From assembly GCF_002557795.1 (NCBI RefSeq), contig NZ_CP023777.1:4845001-4909000 (forward strand): a stretch of 64,000 nucleotides of DNA. Reading direction: 5' to 3'. This DNA comes from Chitinophaga caeni. GTDB lineage: Bacteria; Bacteroidota; Bacteroidia; Chitinophagales; Chitinophagaceae. Of the stretch, positions 1 to 8,918 are shown piece after piece. Position numbers and translations under genes: made by a program. A model generated the notes under the pieces. The model had not been told where the DNA came from and made no database searches. It worked only from the letters and a program-made list of their open reading frames with translations. How positions within the stretch are numbered: position 1 is the stretch's first letter; each line of letters starts with the position of its first letter.

Positions 1-93
1 TGATAGATTGGCGGTTTCGCAACCCGCTTTCATAGATTTAACAGCGGTACCGATGACTTGGATACCGGTTAATCAACGTATACTCAAACCGCT

Positions 94-411
94 TCACTTC
101 TGGATATCTTTGCCCACCTCAACCACGGGTGTATTACCCAAAGCATCTAATGGTGTTACTAGGCCTTTACGTTTAACCTTCTCTTGAACTTTAAGGTTTT
201 GTTCCTGAATTTGATCCCTTACCTCATTTGTGCTGCCTGGGAAGACCTTATCTATTGGCTTGAATACCGAATCTTCCTTCCCATAAGATTGTGGGAGTTG
301 TATAGAGGTAACCTTTGCCGGTTTCACTTCAATTAATTGACAACTGGTTATTCCAATAACAAATACTAATGCTAGGAACAATGTATATAATCTTTGGGGG
401 CACCTGTTCAT
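94..411 (-). CDS. small predicted lipoprotein, unknown function
   Basis: A 105-residue protein with a hydrophobic N-terminal stretch (about residues 9-22) ending in a lipobox-like GITSC, so Cys24 is probably lipidated and the protein exported. The rest is short, charged and without a domain I recognise. It ends near VVEVGKDIQK. The bases below position 94 keep a different frame open for about 20 codons, so the C-terminus could be shortened by a frameshift, but nothing proves this. Only lipoprotein export is supported; function unknown. Confidence 0.55.
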   Translation of the reverse strand: MNRCPQRLYTLFLALVFVIGITSCQLIEVKPAKVTSIQLPQSYGKEDSVFKPIDKVFPGSTNEVRDQIQEQNLKVQEKVKRKGLVTPLDALGNTPVVEVGKDIQK

Positions 412-802
412 AATAAAAAAGTTAGGTTATAAAATGTAAATAAGAGCTGATGATAAGAATCTATATCACTAGTAATATAAAAATAACATAATTTTCCAGA
501 AATTATTTTTCAATGCTAACTTCATAAAATAATTAACATCTAAATAAAAAGACCCCAAAAAGTACTTTGTAGGTGCAGTGAATGAAAAAATTACCCTATT
601 CAAACTTCACAATCCTTCATAAATCTATAATGCCGAATCTAAGGTTACTGTTCTTTAACTCTCTTAATACATTGAACGTATCATTTATGAATCGTATTAT
701 TAACACTTATTATCGTAAAAATCATTAATGTAGGCATTATTTTCAAATACAAATTGATAATCAATATATTGAGAGGATAAACCATAGAATAAAAAGCTGT
801 AT
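412..802. other. gene-free AT-rich intergenic stretch
   Basis: No convincing coding region or RNA is seen here. It is strongly AT-rich and lies between the small lipoprotein gene and the 21-bp tandem repeat. Open frames on the minus strand that reach into it are created by the repeat and are not credible genes. Confidence 0.5.
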
Positions 803-987
803 TTCGGGGTTCGGAACTCCGGCGTTGGAGTAAAAAACCCCGGCGTTGGGGTTCGGAACTCCGGCGTCGAAGTAAAAAACCCCGGCGTTGGAGAAAAAAA
901 ACCGGTATTGGGGTAAAAAAACCCCGACGTTGGAGTAAAAAGCCCCGGCATTGGAGTAAAAAACCCCGGTATCGGAGTAAAAAACCC
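803..987. repeat. tandem repeat, about 21-bp unit, 8-9 copies
   Basis: Imperfect units begin CCGGCGTTGGAG and run into an A tract, with two units carrying GGTTCGGAACT instead. Unit starts can be followed at 819, 840, 861 and onward at 21-22 base spacing to about 987. Because 21 is a multiple of three, three overlapping minus-strand frames stay open and read as PGFFTPT- or GVFYSNA-like repeats. These are most likely artefacts of the repeat. Confidence 0.8.
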
Positions 988-1033
988 AACGTTGATTCTC
1001 GGAACCATGGTGATTGTATTTAATACCCAAAAC

Positions 1034-1243
1034 TTTTGCTGGTTCGAGCTTCCAAGCTCGGACCCACGCACAATTGAGGACATTTGCAATTGTATCGGAA
1101 ACAAAAAACACGCACTACTCGCACCATACACGACTATTTGTTGGATTTTTAATACAGCAGAACACGATGTACTACCAGTTGAACATTGTTCCATGTGGTA
1201 GTCCGAGCATGGAAGCCATAAGTATACCAAACTCGAGTTGTTC
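1034..1243. repeat. decayed copy of a palindrome-bounded dispersed repeat
   Basis: This stretch is a diverged reverse-complement copy of the unit found three times at 25.5-26.3 kb. It starts with TTTGCTGGTTCGAGCTTCC around the perfect palindrome CGAGCTTCCAAGCTCG (1046-1061). It then follows the same order of blocks (CCCACGC, CAATTGAG, GTATCG, GCACCATA, AGTTGA, CCATG) and ends at a degraded second palindrome near 1202-1216. It contains no credible gene. Confidence 0.75.
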
Positions 1244-1345
1244 AATTTAATTGCCAGGTAACGATTCAATAGATGTTTCGTTTTCTGCTAAATTCATTTC
1301 CACCTAAATTTGCTCGTTTACTATTTATCTGCCCCTTAACATTTT

Positions 1346-1414
1346 AACTTTCTTTGCTTCCCCAAAGAAAGTTACAAAGAAAGGGGCCAAATTGGCCATT
1401 ACGGCCGCCAATTT
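1346..1414. repeat. two adjacent stem-loops
   Basis: An 11-bp perfect stem (AACTTTCTTTG at 1346-1356, CAAAGAAAGTT at 1363-1373, 6-base loop) is followed by a second 8-bp stem (AAATTGGC 1389-1396, GCCAATTT 1407-1414). There is no U-tract typical of a terminator. This looks like a dispersed intergenic element rather than a gene part. Confidence 0.6.
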
Positions 1415-1831
1415 GATCGCCCGATTTAGCCGCTGTACTCCTGTATCTCCAAGCATCAGTTCTCTATTGCTTATCTTGTTTACTTAATTTTTTATAGGGA
1501 AGTTCTGGGCTGATACAGGTTTCAAATACTGCTTAATTTGAATACCTTCAATCGAAGGAGTAGTTACTACTAAGATATTTTTGGATGTTGATATGATGAG
1601 TATTTCCGGGTAAAAAATAGATTACCTTCATATGGCAGCAATCAATGTTACAAAATTTTCATCATTTAAATTCAGATAACTATTTATAATTAGTTTAATT
1701 TTCATGATTTCAAGTTCCTAAAGTCCTTTCAATCCAGGGTAAATTATCAAATGATTTATCCATTTTAAGCTGTCCCTTTGTTCGATTATAACACTAGATT
1801 TCACTTCATAGATACTCATTGATATTAGTGA
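1415..1831. other. intergenic stretch with nothing recognised
   Basis: About 400 AT-rich bases between the double stem-loop and the SHOCT-domain gene. I see no gene, RNA or clear terminator. Confidence 0.5.
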
Positions 1832-2422
1832 CTATTTACCTTCTAACAATTTCTTCTTTTGCATTTCGAATTCCTCCTTTGTTAAAACGCCATCATCATA
1901 TAGTTTTTTGAGTTTGGTCAATTCGTCTGCAATACTTATTTGTTGTTTCAATTCTACTTTTATTGGCTCCTGTGTTGGATTTGGTCTAAATTCATCAGGC
2001 ACCCAGATCTCCCCTTTAGCAATTGCGTTTTCGACATCTATCTCAAAATTAACTATCCCGAAGCCAATCTTTGCGTAATAAACATATCCACGCTTCTTAT
2101 TTCCTCTTTTTTCTACTGATTTTATTCTATACTTTAATCCTGATTGACTTCGAGGAAACGCATTAGCAGCATTAGCTTGCCCTTGATAACCTGTAGTTGA
2201 GTAATAAGCAAAAAGAGAACCTGCTTTTCGCCTTATAAATTTAAAATCGCCATCTGGCATTGTTCCCATACCAATCTTAATATCTTGCCCCTTTACAATC
2301 TTATAACCACACGTTGCAAATAAAGTATCGTTAACAATCCTTGGCAAGGAACTATCTAAATCTTGTGAATAACTCTTCTTAATTAAAATCATTATTGTTA
2401 ATACAATTAAAATTCTCTTCAT
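1832..2422 (-). CDS. exported protein with C-terminal SHOCT domain
   Basis: A 196-residue protein. Residues 1-19 form a signal peptide (MKRILIV... ending SYS before Gln). The last 32 residues or so, with LKKLYDDGVLTKEEFEMQKK, match the SHOCT (short C-terminal) domain, a small helical module often at the ends of bacterial proteins and implicated in oligomerisation. The middle part, rich in basic residues and Gly, is not recognised. No operon partner: the next genes are more than 300 bases away on both sides. Function unknown. Confidence 0.7.
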   Translation of the reverse strand: MKRILIVLTIMILIKKSYSQDLDSSLPRIVNDTLFATCGYKIVKGQDIKIGMGTMPDGDFKFIRRKAGSLFAYYSTTGYQGQANAANAFPRSQSGLKYRIKSVEKRGNKKRGYVYYAKIGFGIVNFEIDVENAIAKGEIWVPDEFRPNPTQEPIKVELKQQISIADELTKLKKLYDDGVLTKEEFEMQKKKLLEGK

Positions 2423-2750
2423 AATTATGTATGTTCTTTATTAATTTATCAATTGATATAGAAACAATCATAGCGATTTTCTAGTGATCTGAATCTTTGA
2501 ATATGTTATTTAATCCATTGTTATTAAATAACATTCTTCAAGGCACATTTTGTAAAATTTAAACTTTGATTTTTTTTTCAAACCTACCAACTCCGCATCA
2601 AACCTTTTTACGGTTTTTCGTAAATACTACCATCATTTCTTGCAAGTATCAGCATCAATTCAATCGGGAGCTTAAGGAGTCATCTATAACTCAGCCATTT
2701 GGTGACCACCATATGATCTCCAGGAAATCTATTTTAATCCCCAAAATTTG

Positions 2751-2758
2751 TACTTTTG
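2751..2758 (+). promoter_or_regulatory. candidate -7 element TACTTTTG
   Basis: TACTTTTG fits the Bacteroidota -7 consensus TAnnTTTG and lies 11 bases before the ATG at 2770. It argues for that start over the longer frame beginning at 2566. I do not see a good -33 TTTG, so confidence is moderate. Confidence 0.4.
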
Positions 2759-2769
2759 CCTCTTGCGAT

Positions 2770-3927
2770 ATGACACGACGAAAAATTCTCCTATTATTCT
2801 CTATCCTTTTGTATGCCATCGGCACACAAGCGCAAAAAGACACGCTGGCTTCCCGTTTACTACATGAAATTGCCGCGGAGCAATACACGGCCGATAGTTT
2901 CTATTATGCAGGTATGTTTCCCAGCCACCGGTATTACGGCTATCCTAATGGTAAAATGAAACACGACAATAACGTGTTTTTTACCGGCTTGATCGCTATG
3001 ACGCTAGGTGAACTGCAAAACGAGTTCGACAACCCCGACAGTATCCTTTGCCAACAAATACGATCATCTGCCGTGGCATCTTTTCCGCATTTCCGTCACC
3101 GTTCGGGAAGGAATACCTATAATTTCTGGCAAACGAACCCTAGTATGGTTTTTCCCAATTCCGGCTTTCTCAAAATGTTCAAAAAGTGGCACTCTTTACC
3201 CGATGATATCGACGATACTTCGATCTTATTGCTTGCCATGGAAGCCGACCCGGCCACGGCAAGGGAAGTCAAGAATCTGATGGAAGAACATGCCAATACC
3301 GTTCATTACTCCATCCGTAATACATTTAAAAAATACAGGGATATCCCCGCATATTCTACCTGGTTCGGAAAGAACATGCCGATCGACTTCGATGCTTGTG
3401 TTTTGTCGAATACATTGTACTTCATGCATGCATATAATATGGTCAATAGTCCGGCAGATACCGCTTCCCTGCAACTGCTCGATGCCATCATCAGGAACCG
3501 GGAATACATGACGAACCCAAGTTATATTTCGCCGCACTATGCCTATCCGCCGGTGTTGATTTACCATTTCGCGCGGCTGATCGGTCGTTACCATGATCCT
3601 ATACTAACGCAACACAGTGCACAATTGGCTAGCGATGCGCGGCAACTCTTCGAATCATCCTGTAACGAGATGGAGAAAGTGATCCTTTCTACGGCATTAT
3701 TATGGCTGGGGGAAGAAGCGCCGCCGGTTGATATTCAAAAAGCGGACTTGAATGGGGACTTGATATTTTTCGTGGCAGGATTTAATGCCTTGCTACCCAA
3801 TCCATACAAAAAATTCTTTTCCGGGTATCATCTTATAAGCTATTATTATCGCTGTCCCACGTATAATAAGGTCTTACTTTTACAACATCACCTGCTGCGG
3901 CAAGCTATATTAAAATATAAGGGTTAA
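2770..3927 (+). CDS. exported helical protein with DIDDTS (class II cyclase-like) motif
   Basis: The chosen ATG at 2770 gives 385 residues starting with a clean signal peptide (MTRRKILLLFSILLYAIG to about residue 22). The frame is open upstream to 2566, but that extension is not protein-like. Residues 146-151 read DIDDTS, close to the DxDDTA acid motif of class II terpene cyclases. The rest looks helical, with Trp/Tyr-rich segments and a DACVLSNTL block recalling alpha/alpha-toroid proteins. It converges with a class I synthase-like gene (11-base gap), and UbiA lies beyond. Oddity: an export signal is unexpected for a cyclase of cytosolic diphosphates. It could equally be another alpha/alpha-barrel family; function is inferred only weakly. 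Confidence 0.55.
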   Translation: MTRRKILLLFSILLYAIGTQAQKDTLASRLLHEIAAEQYTADSFYYAGMFPSHRYYGYPNGKMKHDNNVFFTGLIAMTLGELQNEFDNPDSILCQQIRSSAVASFPHFRHRSGRNTYNFWQTNPSMVFPNSGFLKMFKKWHSLPDDIDDTSILLLAMEADPATAREVKNLMEEHANTVHYSIRNTFKKYRDIPAYSTWFGKNMPIDFDACVLSNTLYFMHAYNMVNSPADTASLQLLDAIIRNREYMTNPSYISPHYAYPPVLIYHFARLIGRYHDPILTQHSAQLASDARQLFESSCNEMEKVILSTALLWLGEEAPPVDIQKADLNGDLIFFVAGFNALLPNPYKKFFSGYHLISYYYRCPTYNKVLLLQHHLLRQAILKYKG

Positions 3928-3937
3928 ACATAAAAGC

Positions 3938-4966
3938 CTAATCAGGAAGCACACTTTTTAGCTTGTATGCCTGCCGTCCAATATGGCATTGCCGCCAGGT
4001 AAAGACCAGGCAATGCCAAATGTTTCGGGGTTTTTCCATATCAACGATGAGCTCTTTACGAGCTAAGCTGTTTAAGTCCGGTAATGCTCCCTGTTCACCC
4101 TGGATGTCACACAGTTGCTGTATGGCCATATCACTGAAAGAGCAAATGGCCATCATATTCAAGAGAAAAGCATCTTTACGGGATGCCGGCACGTCTAAAG
4201 ATGCGATGGCTGCCTGCAAGGCCGCTACTTTTTCAGATAATAAGTTTTTAATCTCGTATGCATTTGTTGCCCGGTTAGGCAATGTTTGTTGCCCCGCCTG
4301 TAAGTCCTTCCAGGTATCGAACAAATCATTGGTAAGCTGGATAATTCCCCCGAGGAGATACCAACATTCCCGTTCGGCATCGCAAGCTTTCTGCTGTAGA
4401 TAATAACAACACAATAGTACCGCGTAGCCGCCTTTTTCAAGCGTGATCCGAAGTAGCGTCTCCCCGCTTAACGGCTCGCTTTCAAATTGAGCCAATGACT
4501 CCACTTGTACCTTATAAAGCTTTTTTGAAGCTTCATCGTAAGCTACACGGTCATTTACTAGGTCCAGTAACTCCAGGTGACAGTGAAGAAACAACTGTTC
4601 TTGAATATTGCGGGGATGAAAATCCGGCGATTTAAACGAGATAGTTTGCAATTCTTCCAAAGTGAGTTCCGCATGATCAATAAAATCATCGAAAGTACTG
4701 CTGCAAATAAAATAGTAGAGGATGCGCTGTTTCTCATCCTCCGAACACAGCCGATCATTTAGCGCACAAAATGTATCGATAATCATCGGTTGATAAATAC
4801 TGTAACTGACAATTACTTTACGCCTTACACTACTGGGCAGAAGACCGCCGTATTGTTCTTCCAGTTCACTCAATAACCTTTCTCCCCTAGCTGCTTCAAC
4901 CTTTCGTCTCCACATAATTTGCATGACCCGCCAAACTACCCTGCCGGAAAATTTGAAAATATTCAT
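3938..4966 (-). CDS. class I terpene/isoprenoid synthase-like protein
   Basis: The ATG at 4966 (MNIFKFSG) gives 342 residues; a TTG 18 bases upstream (4984) would overlap the end of ubiA. The all-helical sequence carries DDFID at residues 93-97 (99-103 from the TTG), matching the DDxxD metal motif. About 120 residues later it has NDLFDTWKD, resembling the NDxxSxxxE/DTE second metal motif. Motif type and spacing fit the class I terpene-synthase fold. The gene is 10 bases downstream of the UbiA gene, so both are probably one transcript. The substrate cannot be read from sequence. The alternative is a diverged polyprenyl or phytoene-synthase relative. Confidence 0.6.
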   Translation of the reverse strand: MNIFKFSGRVVWRVMQIMWRRKVEAARGERLLSELEEQYGGLLPSSVRRKVIVSYSIYQPMIIDTFCALNDRLCSEDEKQRILYYFICSSTFDDFIDHAELTLEELQTISFKSPDFHPRNIQEQLFLHCHLELLDLVNDRVAYDEASKKLYKVQVESLAQFESEPLSGETLLRITLEKGGYAVLLCCYYLQQKACDAERECWYLLGGIIQLTNDLFDTWKDLQAGQQTLPNRATNAYEIKNLLSEKVAALQAAIASLDVPASRKDAFLLNMMAICSFSDMAIQQLCDIQGEQGALPDLNSLARKELIVDMEKPRNIWHCLVFTWRQCHIGRQAYKLKSVLPD

Positions 4967-4976
4967 AGTCTTAAAT

Positions 4977-5915
4977 TCAAACAAATATGTACCTGATAAA
5001 TACCATCGACAAAATACCCGTTACCATTACCAGCTTCATCCATTTACTAAGTTTCCGGTAATCCTGGATCATGCTGGCTAAAAAGACTTCGCGGGTAACT
5101 AATACCAGCGGCAAAATCACCAAGCCGATGCTATACAACGATAATGCTATAGCGCTACTTTTCCTGCCCCAGAGAGCCGGCTGCAAGGATACCAGTGTTA
5201 AAACCAGGCAAGAGAGGCAGCCGATAACTATAAACTTGGCGGCATTACAGCCCAGGACAATCGGGATTGTTCTTGCCTGGTATTGACGATCGCCATCCGC
5301 GTCTTCAATATCTTTCACAAGTTCTCGGGCAAACGAAATGATGAAAGCAAAGAAGGTATACAGCAAGGTAATCCGCCAAAGATTCACGCGGGTATAAGCC
5401 GGCATGTTAGTAGATCCAGCTTCTATAAGTGTAAGCACCGGGATTGCGGAGGATGAAATAGCTGCTACCACGATATTCCCGATAAGAAACTGCTTTTTAA
5501 AGTACGCGGAGTAACAGTATAATAAGAACATACAAATTGCAATGCAATAGAGTATAGTCCAGTTCCCCAATTGCTTGCATATCCAAAAACCTGCACCCAG
5601 CGTCGCAATATTCATTACAACATAGATACCTAGAGCGCTGGCATGGCTAATTCCATTGGTGATAAATATTTTACCGGGCTTATTTACCAGGTCAATATCC
5701 AGGTCAAAGTAATCGTTAATTATATACCCACCGGCAGCCAATAACATGTAAGCGATAGCAATAAGGATATACACCGATCCACCCGGGCTCCCGGCCAATT
5801 GCTCAAACCGCCCCAAGGGTTGAACAATACAAACCAGGAAGAGCAATTGTGTTAAAAAAATAATAACCAGGTTAGGCCACCTGATAAGTTTAAAAAATAG
5901 TGAAACCATCTGCAT
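4977..5915 (-). CDS. UbiA-family prenyltransferase
   Basis: A 312-residue integral membrane protein with about eight or nine hydrophobic segments. The first Asp-rich motif INDYFDLDID (residues 66-75) and the second, KDIEDADGD (201-209), are the diagnostic Mg-diphosphate binding motifs of UbiA enzymes, which move a prenyl chain from a diphosphate to an acceptor, or in some members cyclise it. It leads a two-gene unit with the class I synthase-like gene. The acceptor is unknown; it is often labelled geranylgeranylglycerol-phosphate geranylgeranyltransferase in this phylum. Family assignment is secure, substrate is not. Confidence 0.88.
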   Translation of the reverse strand: MQMVSLFFKLIRWPNLVIIFLTQLLFLVCIVQPLGRFEQLAGSPGGSVYILIAIAYMLLAAGGYIINDYFDLDIDLVNKPGKIFITNGISHASALGIYVVMNIATLGAGFWICKQLGNWTILYCIAICMFLLYCYSAYFKKQFLIGNIVVAAISSSAIPVLTLIEAGSTNMPAYTRVNLWRITLLYTFFAFIISFARELVKDIEDADGDRQYQARTIPIVLGCNAAKFIVIGCLSCLVLTLVSLQPALWGRKSSAIALSLYSIGLVILPLVLVTREVFLASMIQDYRKLSKWMKLVMVTGILSMVFIRYIFV

Positions 5916-6279
5916 GATGACAGGTTTAGGGAATAATTATGAGGGATAAAAATATTAGGGAGATACTCAACTTGTAATTGAGGATAGCAAATTTAGGCTC
6001 AACGATACTACATAAAGGCATTTTGGTCAGATATTTTCGAACATTCCAACTTATTCTATTAGAACCATTTCAATCAATCCCGGAATAAGCGCGCAAATAT
6101 AATACTTAATCATATTTGAAACTTGTAAATGTTCTATTCGGCTAGATAATAATCCCGGGTTAACCAACCAATTCTAATCTTTAATAAGAAATTCACAAAC
6201 GGATGTTCAGTTTTAACTTTTCGTTGATCTTTTCTAAAAGTTAATTTTCCTATCTTAATTTTTTATATATAAAATCTAT
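5916..6279. other. divergent intergenic region
   Basis: 364 AT-rich bases between the divergent UbiA and esterase genes. It must hold both promoters, but I could not pick out a convincing -33/-7 pair. No small gene or RNA seen. Confidence 0.4.
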
Positions 6280-7146
6280 ATGCAGATGCTAAGAAACTAT
6301 GCGATAATATTTACACTCCTATTCATTGGGTGTGCACCCGGTACTGACAAAAAAGTAGCCGTCCAGGGAACAGCCGCTCCAACTTCCACAATGAATTTCT
6401 ATTCGGAATCTGTCAAAGACAGCTTTTCCATTTTCATAAGTTTACCGGAAGGATATGCAGACAATAATCAATACCCGGTGGTTTATATCCTGGACGCAAA
6501 CCTCTACTTTGATATTTTTTCAACCATTGTTAAAAAATACAGCGAGGTCGGTTTATTGCCACCAGCAATTCTTGTAGGCATTGGATATAAAGATTTTCCC
6601 ATGATGGATTCATTGCGGTGCAGAGATTATACTTATCCCTTAGCCATCCCTGAATACGAGATGAGCGTTAGCGGGAAAGCTGATAAATTCCTGTCATTTA
6701 TTCGAAACGAGTTAGTCCCGGAAATAGATACTAAATACCATGTTGATAAAAATAAACGGGTCTTGATGGGCCATTCATTAGGCGGGTATTTTACACTCTA
6801 TGCCCTTCAACAACAATTATCTTCCCGGGATAACCTCTTCGGTGGGTACATCGCTGCAAGCCCTTCTCTTCATTATAATCACTACTATTTATTGGATGCA
6901 TTTGAAAAGCTAAGCAAGCAGGATAGCAATCCAGCAAAAGTATATACCACCTTTGGAGGTTTGGAAGATGGCGAAAGTACGGAGGACTCAACCATGCTTA
7001 AAACAGATGAATCGCTTTCGGCTTTATCTAAATCATTGAAAGGTAAGGAGGGCATAGAGTATAAAGGGGAAGTTTTTTCGAACCTCGATCATATGGATAC
7101 CCAATTGCCCAGCTTCGTGAAGGGCATGCAATGGGTTTTGCAATAA
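6280..7146 (+). CDS. putative esterase lipoprotein (alpha/beta hydrolase)
   Basis: 288 residues. The N-terminus has a hydrophobic stretch ending in a lipobox (LFIGC, Cys18), so it is probably anchored in the envelope. The body is a D-type esterase of the Esterase/IroE group: a PVVYILDANLYFD strand, a GIGY oxyanion-side loop and the nucleophile elbow MGHSLGGY near residue 165. A late Asp/His region follows (SNLDHMDT, near 268-275). The substrate is unknown; relatives act on siderophore or acyl esters. Single gene, closed by a strong terminator 46 bases downstream. The start could be Met1 or Met3. Confidence 0.8.
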   Translation: MQMLRNYAIIFTLLFIGCAPGTDKKVAVQGTAAPTSTMNFYSESVKDSFSIFISLPEGYADNNQYPVVYILDANLYFDIFSTIVKKYSEVGLLPPAILVGIGYKDFPMMDSLRCRDYTYPLAIPEYEMSVSGKADKFLSFIRNELVPEIDTKYHVDKNKRVLMGHSLGGYFTLYALQQQLSSRDNLFGGYIAASPSLHYNHYYLLDAFEKLSKQDSNPAKVYTTFGGLEDGESTEDSTMLKTDESLSALSKSLKGKEGIEYKGEVFSNLDHMDTQLPSFVKGMQWVLQ

Positions 7147-7192
7147 ATGATTGCCGGGGAATTTGTTTTCATCTTGAATGATACATCTCCAA

Positions 7193-7230
7193 AAAAATCC
7201 GCATAAGGTTTATGTTTTATGCGGATTTTT
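7193..7230 (+). terminator. rho-independent terminator after the esterase gene
   Basis: Perfect 14-bp inverted repeat AAAAATCCGCATAA / TTATGCGGATTTTT with a 10-base loop, ending in a T run. Confidence 0.85.
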
Positions 7231-7578
7231 CTTGTTACCATTTTAGTTAATCCCGCAGCATTAAACTCGAATATTTTCTGAGTATATTTATAATTACCGG
7301 TTAAGGAACCAATTGAATTCAGTCACCGCAACTTTTCCGTAACTTGAGTAGCAGCAATACTTCATTCACTCAAATATTTATAACGAAATATCATTTCATT
7401 GGTTATTATCCCAGTTAAATCAAGCTATTAATAATTTAACCCCTGTAATTTTGAGGAATCCTTTTACATTATGCTATATTGAGTAAAGTTAGGATTTTCA
7501 TAATGCAAGAATATTAATAACAAACAATTCGGAGAGAAATTAAAATAACATTCATAATCTTCTCGAAAAATAACTTTA
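7231..7578. other. AT-rich intergenic stretch
   Basis: About 350 bases upstream of the DinB-like gene. No gene seen; a purine-rich GGAGAG at about 7531 is too far from the start to be a ribosome binding site. Confidence 0.4.
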
Positions 7579-8055
7579 ATGACTACGATAGAAAACCAGA
7601 TAATTGAGACTTGGTTCATCAATCACCGGACTAATTTAATGCTCATCAATTCCCTAACAGAAGAAGCGTTAAATTATACCACCTCTAAGCGTGGCGGTGG
7701 AACTATCGGGCACCAACTCGCCCACATTTATAATGTGAGATATTGGAAACTTGAAAAATATGATAAATCGTTAATCGCCGACCTTACAACAATTACGGCA
7801 AAAGACATCAAGACAATTTCAATGCTTAGCGATTGCCACAAAGTTTCAGCAGAACTTATCGGCAAAATCTTAGGGGACGGAATTAAAAAGAATGGTGAAA
7901 TAAAAGGTTTCAAACGGGGGGTCGTTCCCTTGCTTGGCTATTTTATTTCCCACGAAGGACATCATAGGGGCAATATTTTATTGACATTAAAAAATTGCGG
8001 TTTTAAAATACCCGACGAACTTAAGTACGGGATTTGGGAGTGGAACAAAATATAG
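7579..8055 (+). CDS. DinB-like four-helix metal-binding protein
   Basis: 158 residues of the DinB/YfiT superfamily. His45 and His49 (GHQLAHIYNVR) and the C-terminal HEGHH (residues 125-129) give the usual three-His metal site of the four-helix bundle. Members include thiol transferases acting with bacillithiol or mycothiol, but most Bacteroidota members are uncharacterised. It stands alone and is followed by a terminator. Codon use is more AT-rich than in the neighbouring core genes, suggesting accessory origin. A second free DinB (31955) and a fused one (27477) are also in this window. Confidence 0.75.
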   Translation: MTTIENQIIETWFINHRTNLMLINSLTEEALNYTTSKRGGGTIGHQLAHIYNVRYWKLEKYDKSLIADLTTITAKDIKTISMLSDCHKVSAELIGKILGDGIKKNGEIKGFKRGVVPLLGYFISHEGHHRGNILLTLKNCGFKIPDELKYGIWEWNKI

Positions 8056-8122
8056 ACCGGGTCCAATTGAAAACGGATCCTAAAAGATTTGTATGGTTTA
8101 CCGTTTATTAGAAATAATAAAA

Positions 8123-8156
8123 AAAGCCGCTTGAATTTTACGATTCAAACGGCTTT
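8123..8156 (+). terminator. terminator after the DinB-like gene
   Basis: A 14-bp stem with one C-A mismatch (AAAGCCGCTTGAAT / ATTCAAACGGCTTT, 6-base loop) follows the DinB stop by 67 bases and leads into a T-rich run. An A run on the left arm could make it work in both directions. Confidence 0.75.
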
Positions 8157-8918
8157 AATTTTCTTTCCTGTGAACGATATGTCACAAAACTCGAACCAAT
8201 TAATAGAGGATTTAAAGCTTTTGGCTAATATACGGGCTACTAAAAAACAACCATTTTTCTACAAAACCATAAACATATTCTATGATAAATAACTCTTTTG
8301 AAAATACAATAGTGTCTTCCAGTAGAACCTTTTTTGATTATAAAATTCCTATCAACAAGTATTAGTTAATCATAATATCCATCTTTTTGTAGATATAAAA
8401 AGTTATTGGTAATATTTATTATTGACCTTTCTACTCTCTTTTACAATCAAAAAAGCTTTCATATTTCGAAATTCACAAGATGGTATTTTTTAGAATTTCT
8501 TATTTATAAATTTCCATCAGAAAAATGAAATTCATTGTTCCTTGGTTTTATCAGATGCGATTCTTAAATATCGGTTTTTGCATAAAAAATCTTCTGAAAA
8601 TTACTTATATGTCCAATTCCTAAATTTCTTTGAACCATAAAAACCATTTTTGTATGTCTCAACATCTTACAAACTAAAAATACAGAAACTAACTTCTTGG
8701 TAAGCTTCAGCAGTCCTGTCCATCAGTTTAAATGCATTTTTCTGTACTCATCTGACAAATCCAATTTAAGAGATAAACTGATTTAGCTCTACTATCAGAT
8801 TAAGTATTAACTATTACAAAGAAGTTTTTTTTATATTCTCATTGAAATAAACCTCTAAAAAGTTCCTTAGTCTCATCCCGTTAAAGCTATACATTAATGT
8901 ATCATTCTACGTACCAGT
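8157..8918. other. long AT-rich gene-free stretch
   Basis: About 760 bases without a supportable gene. Only short AT-rich open frames occur. It lies between the DinB terminator and the HxlR regulator and may be decayed accessory DNA. Confidence 0.5.

Noticed and set aside
992..1250. Plus-strand frames of 69 and 78 codons
   Set aside because: They translate the decayed palindromic repeat; the same text (SSFQART, CWFELPSSD) recurs in frames of the 25.5-kb array, so it is repeat-derived.
681..1269. Minus-strand frames of 102-189 codons rich in Phe-Thr-Pro or Phe-Tyr-Ser-Asn repeats
   Set aside because: They arise from the 21-bp tandem repeat, overlap in all three frames, and lack any start context or domain.
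2566..2769. N-terminal extension of the DIDDTS protein
   Set aside because: 68 residues without family character precede a perfect signal peptide, and a -7 box lies within the extension.
8089..8292. 67-codon plus-strand frame
   Set aside because: It contains the DinB terminator hairpin and lacks any recognisable motif.
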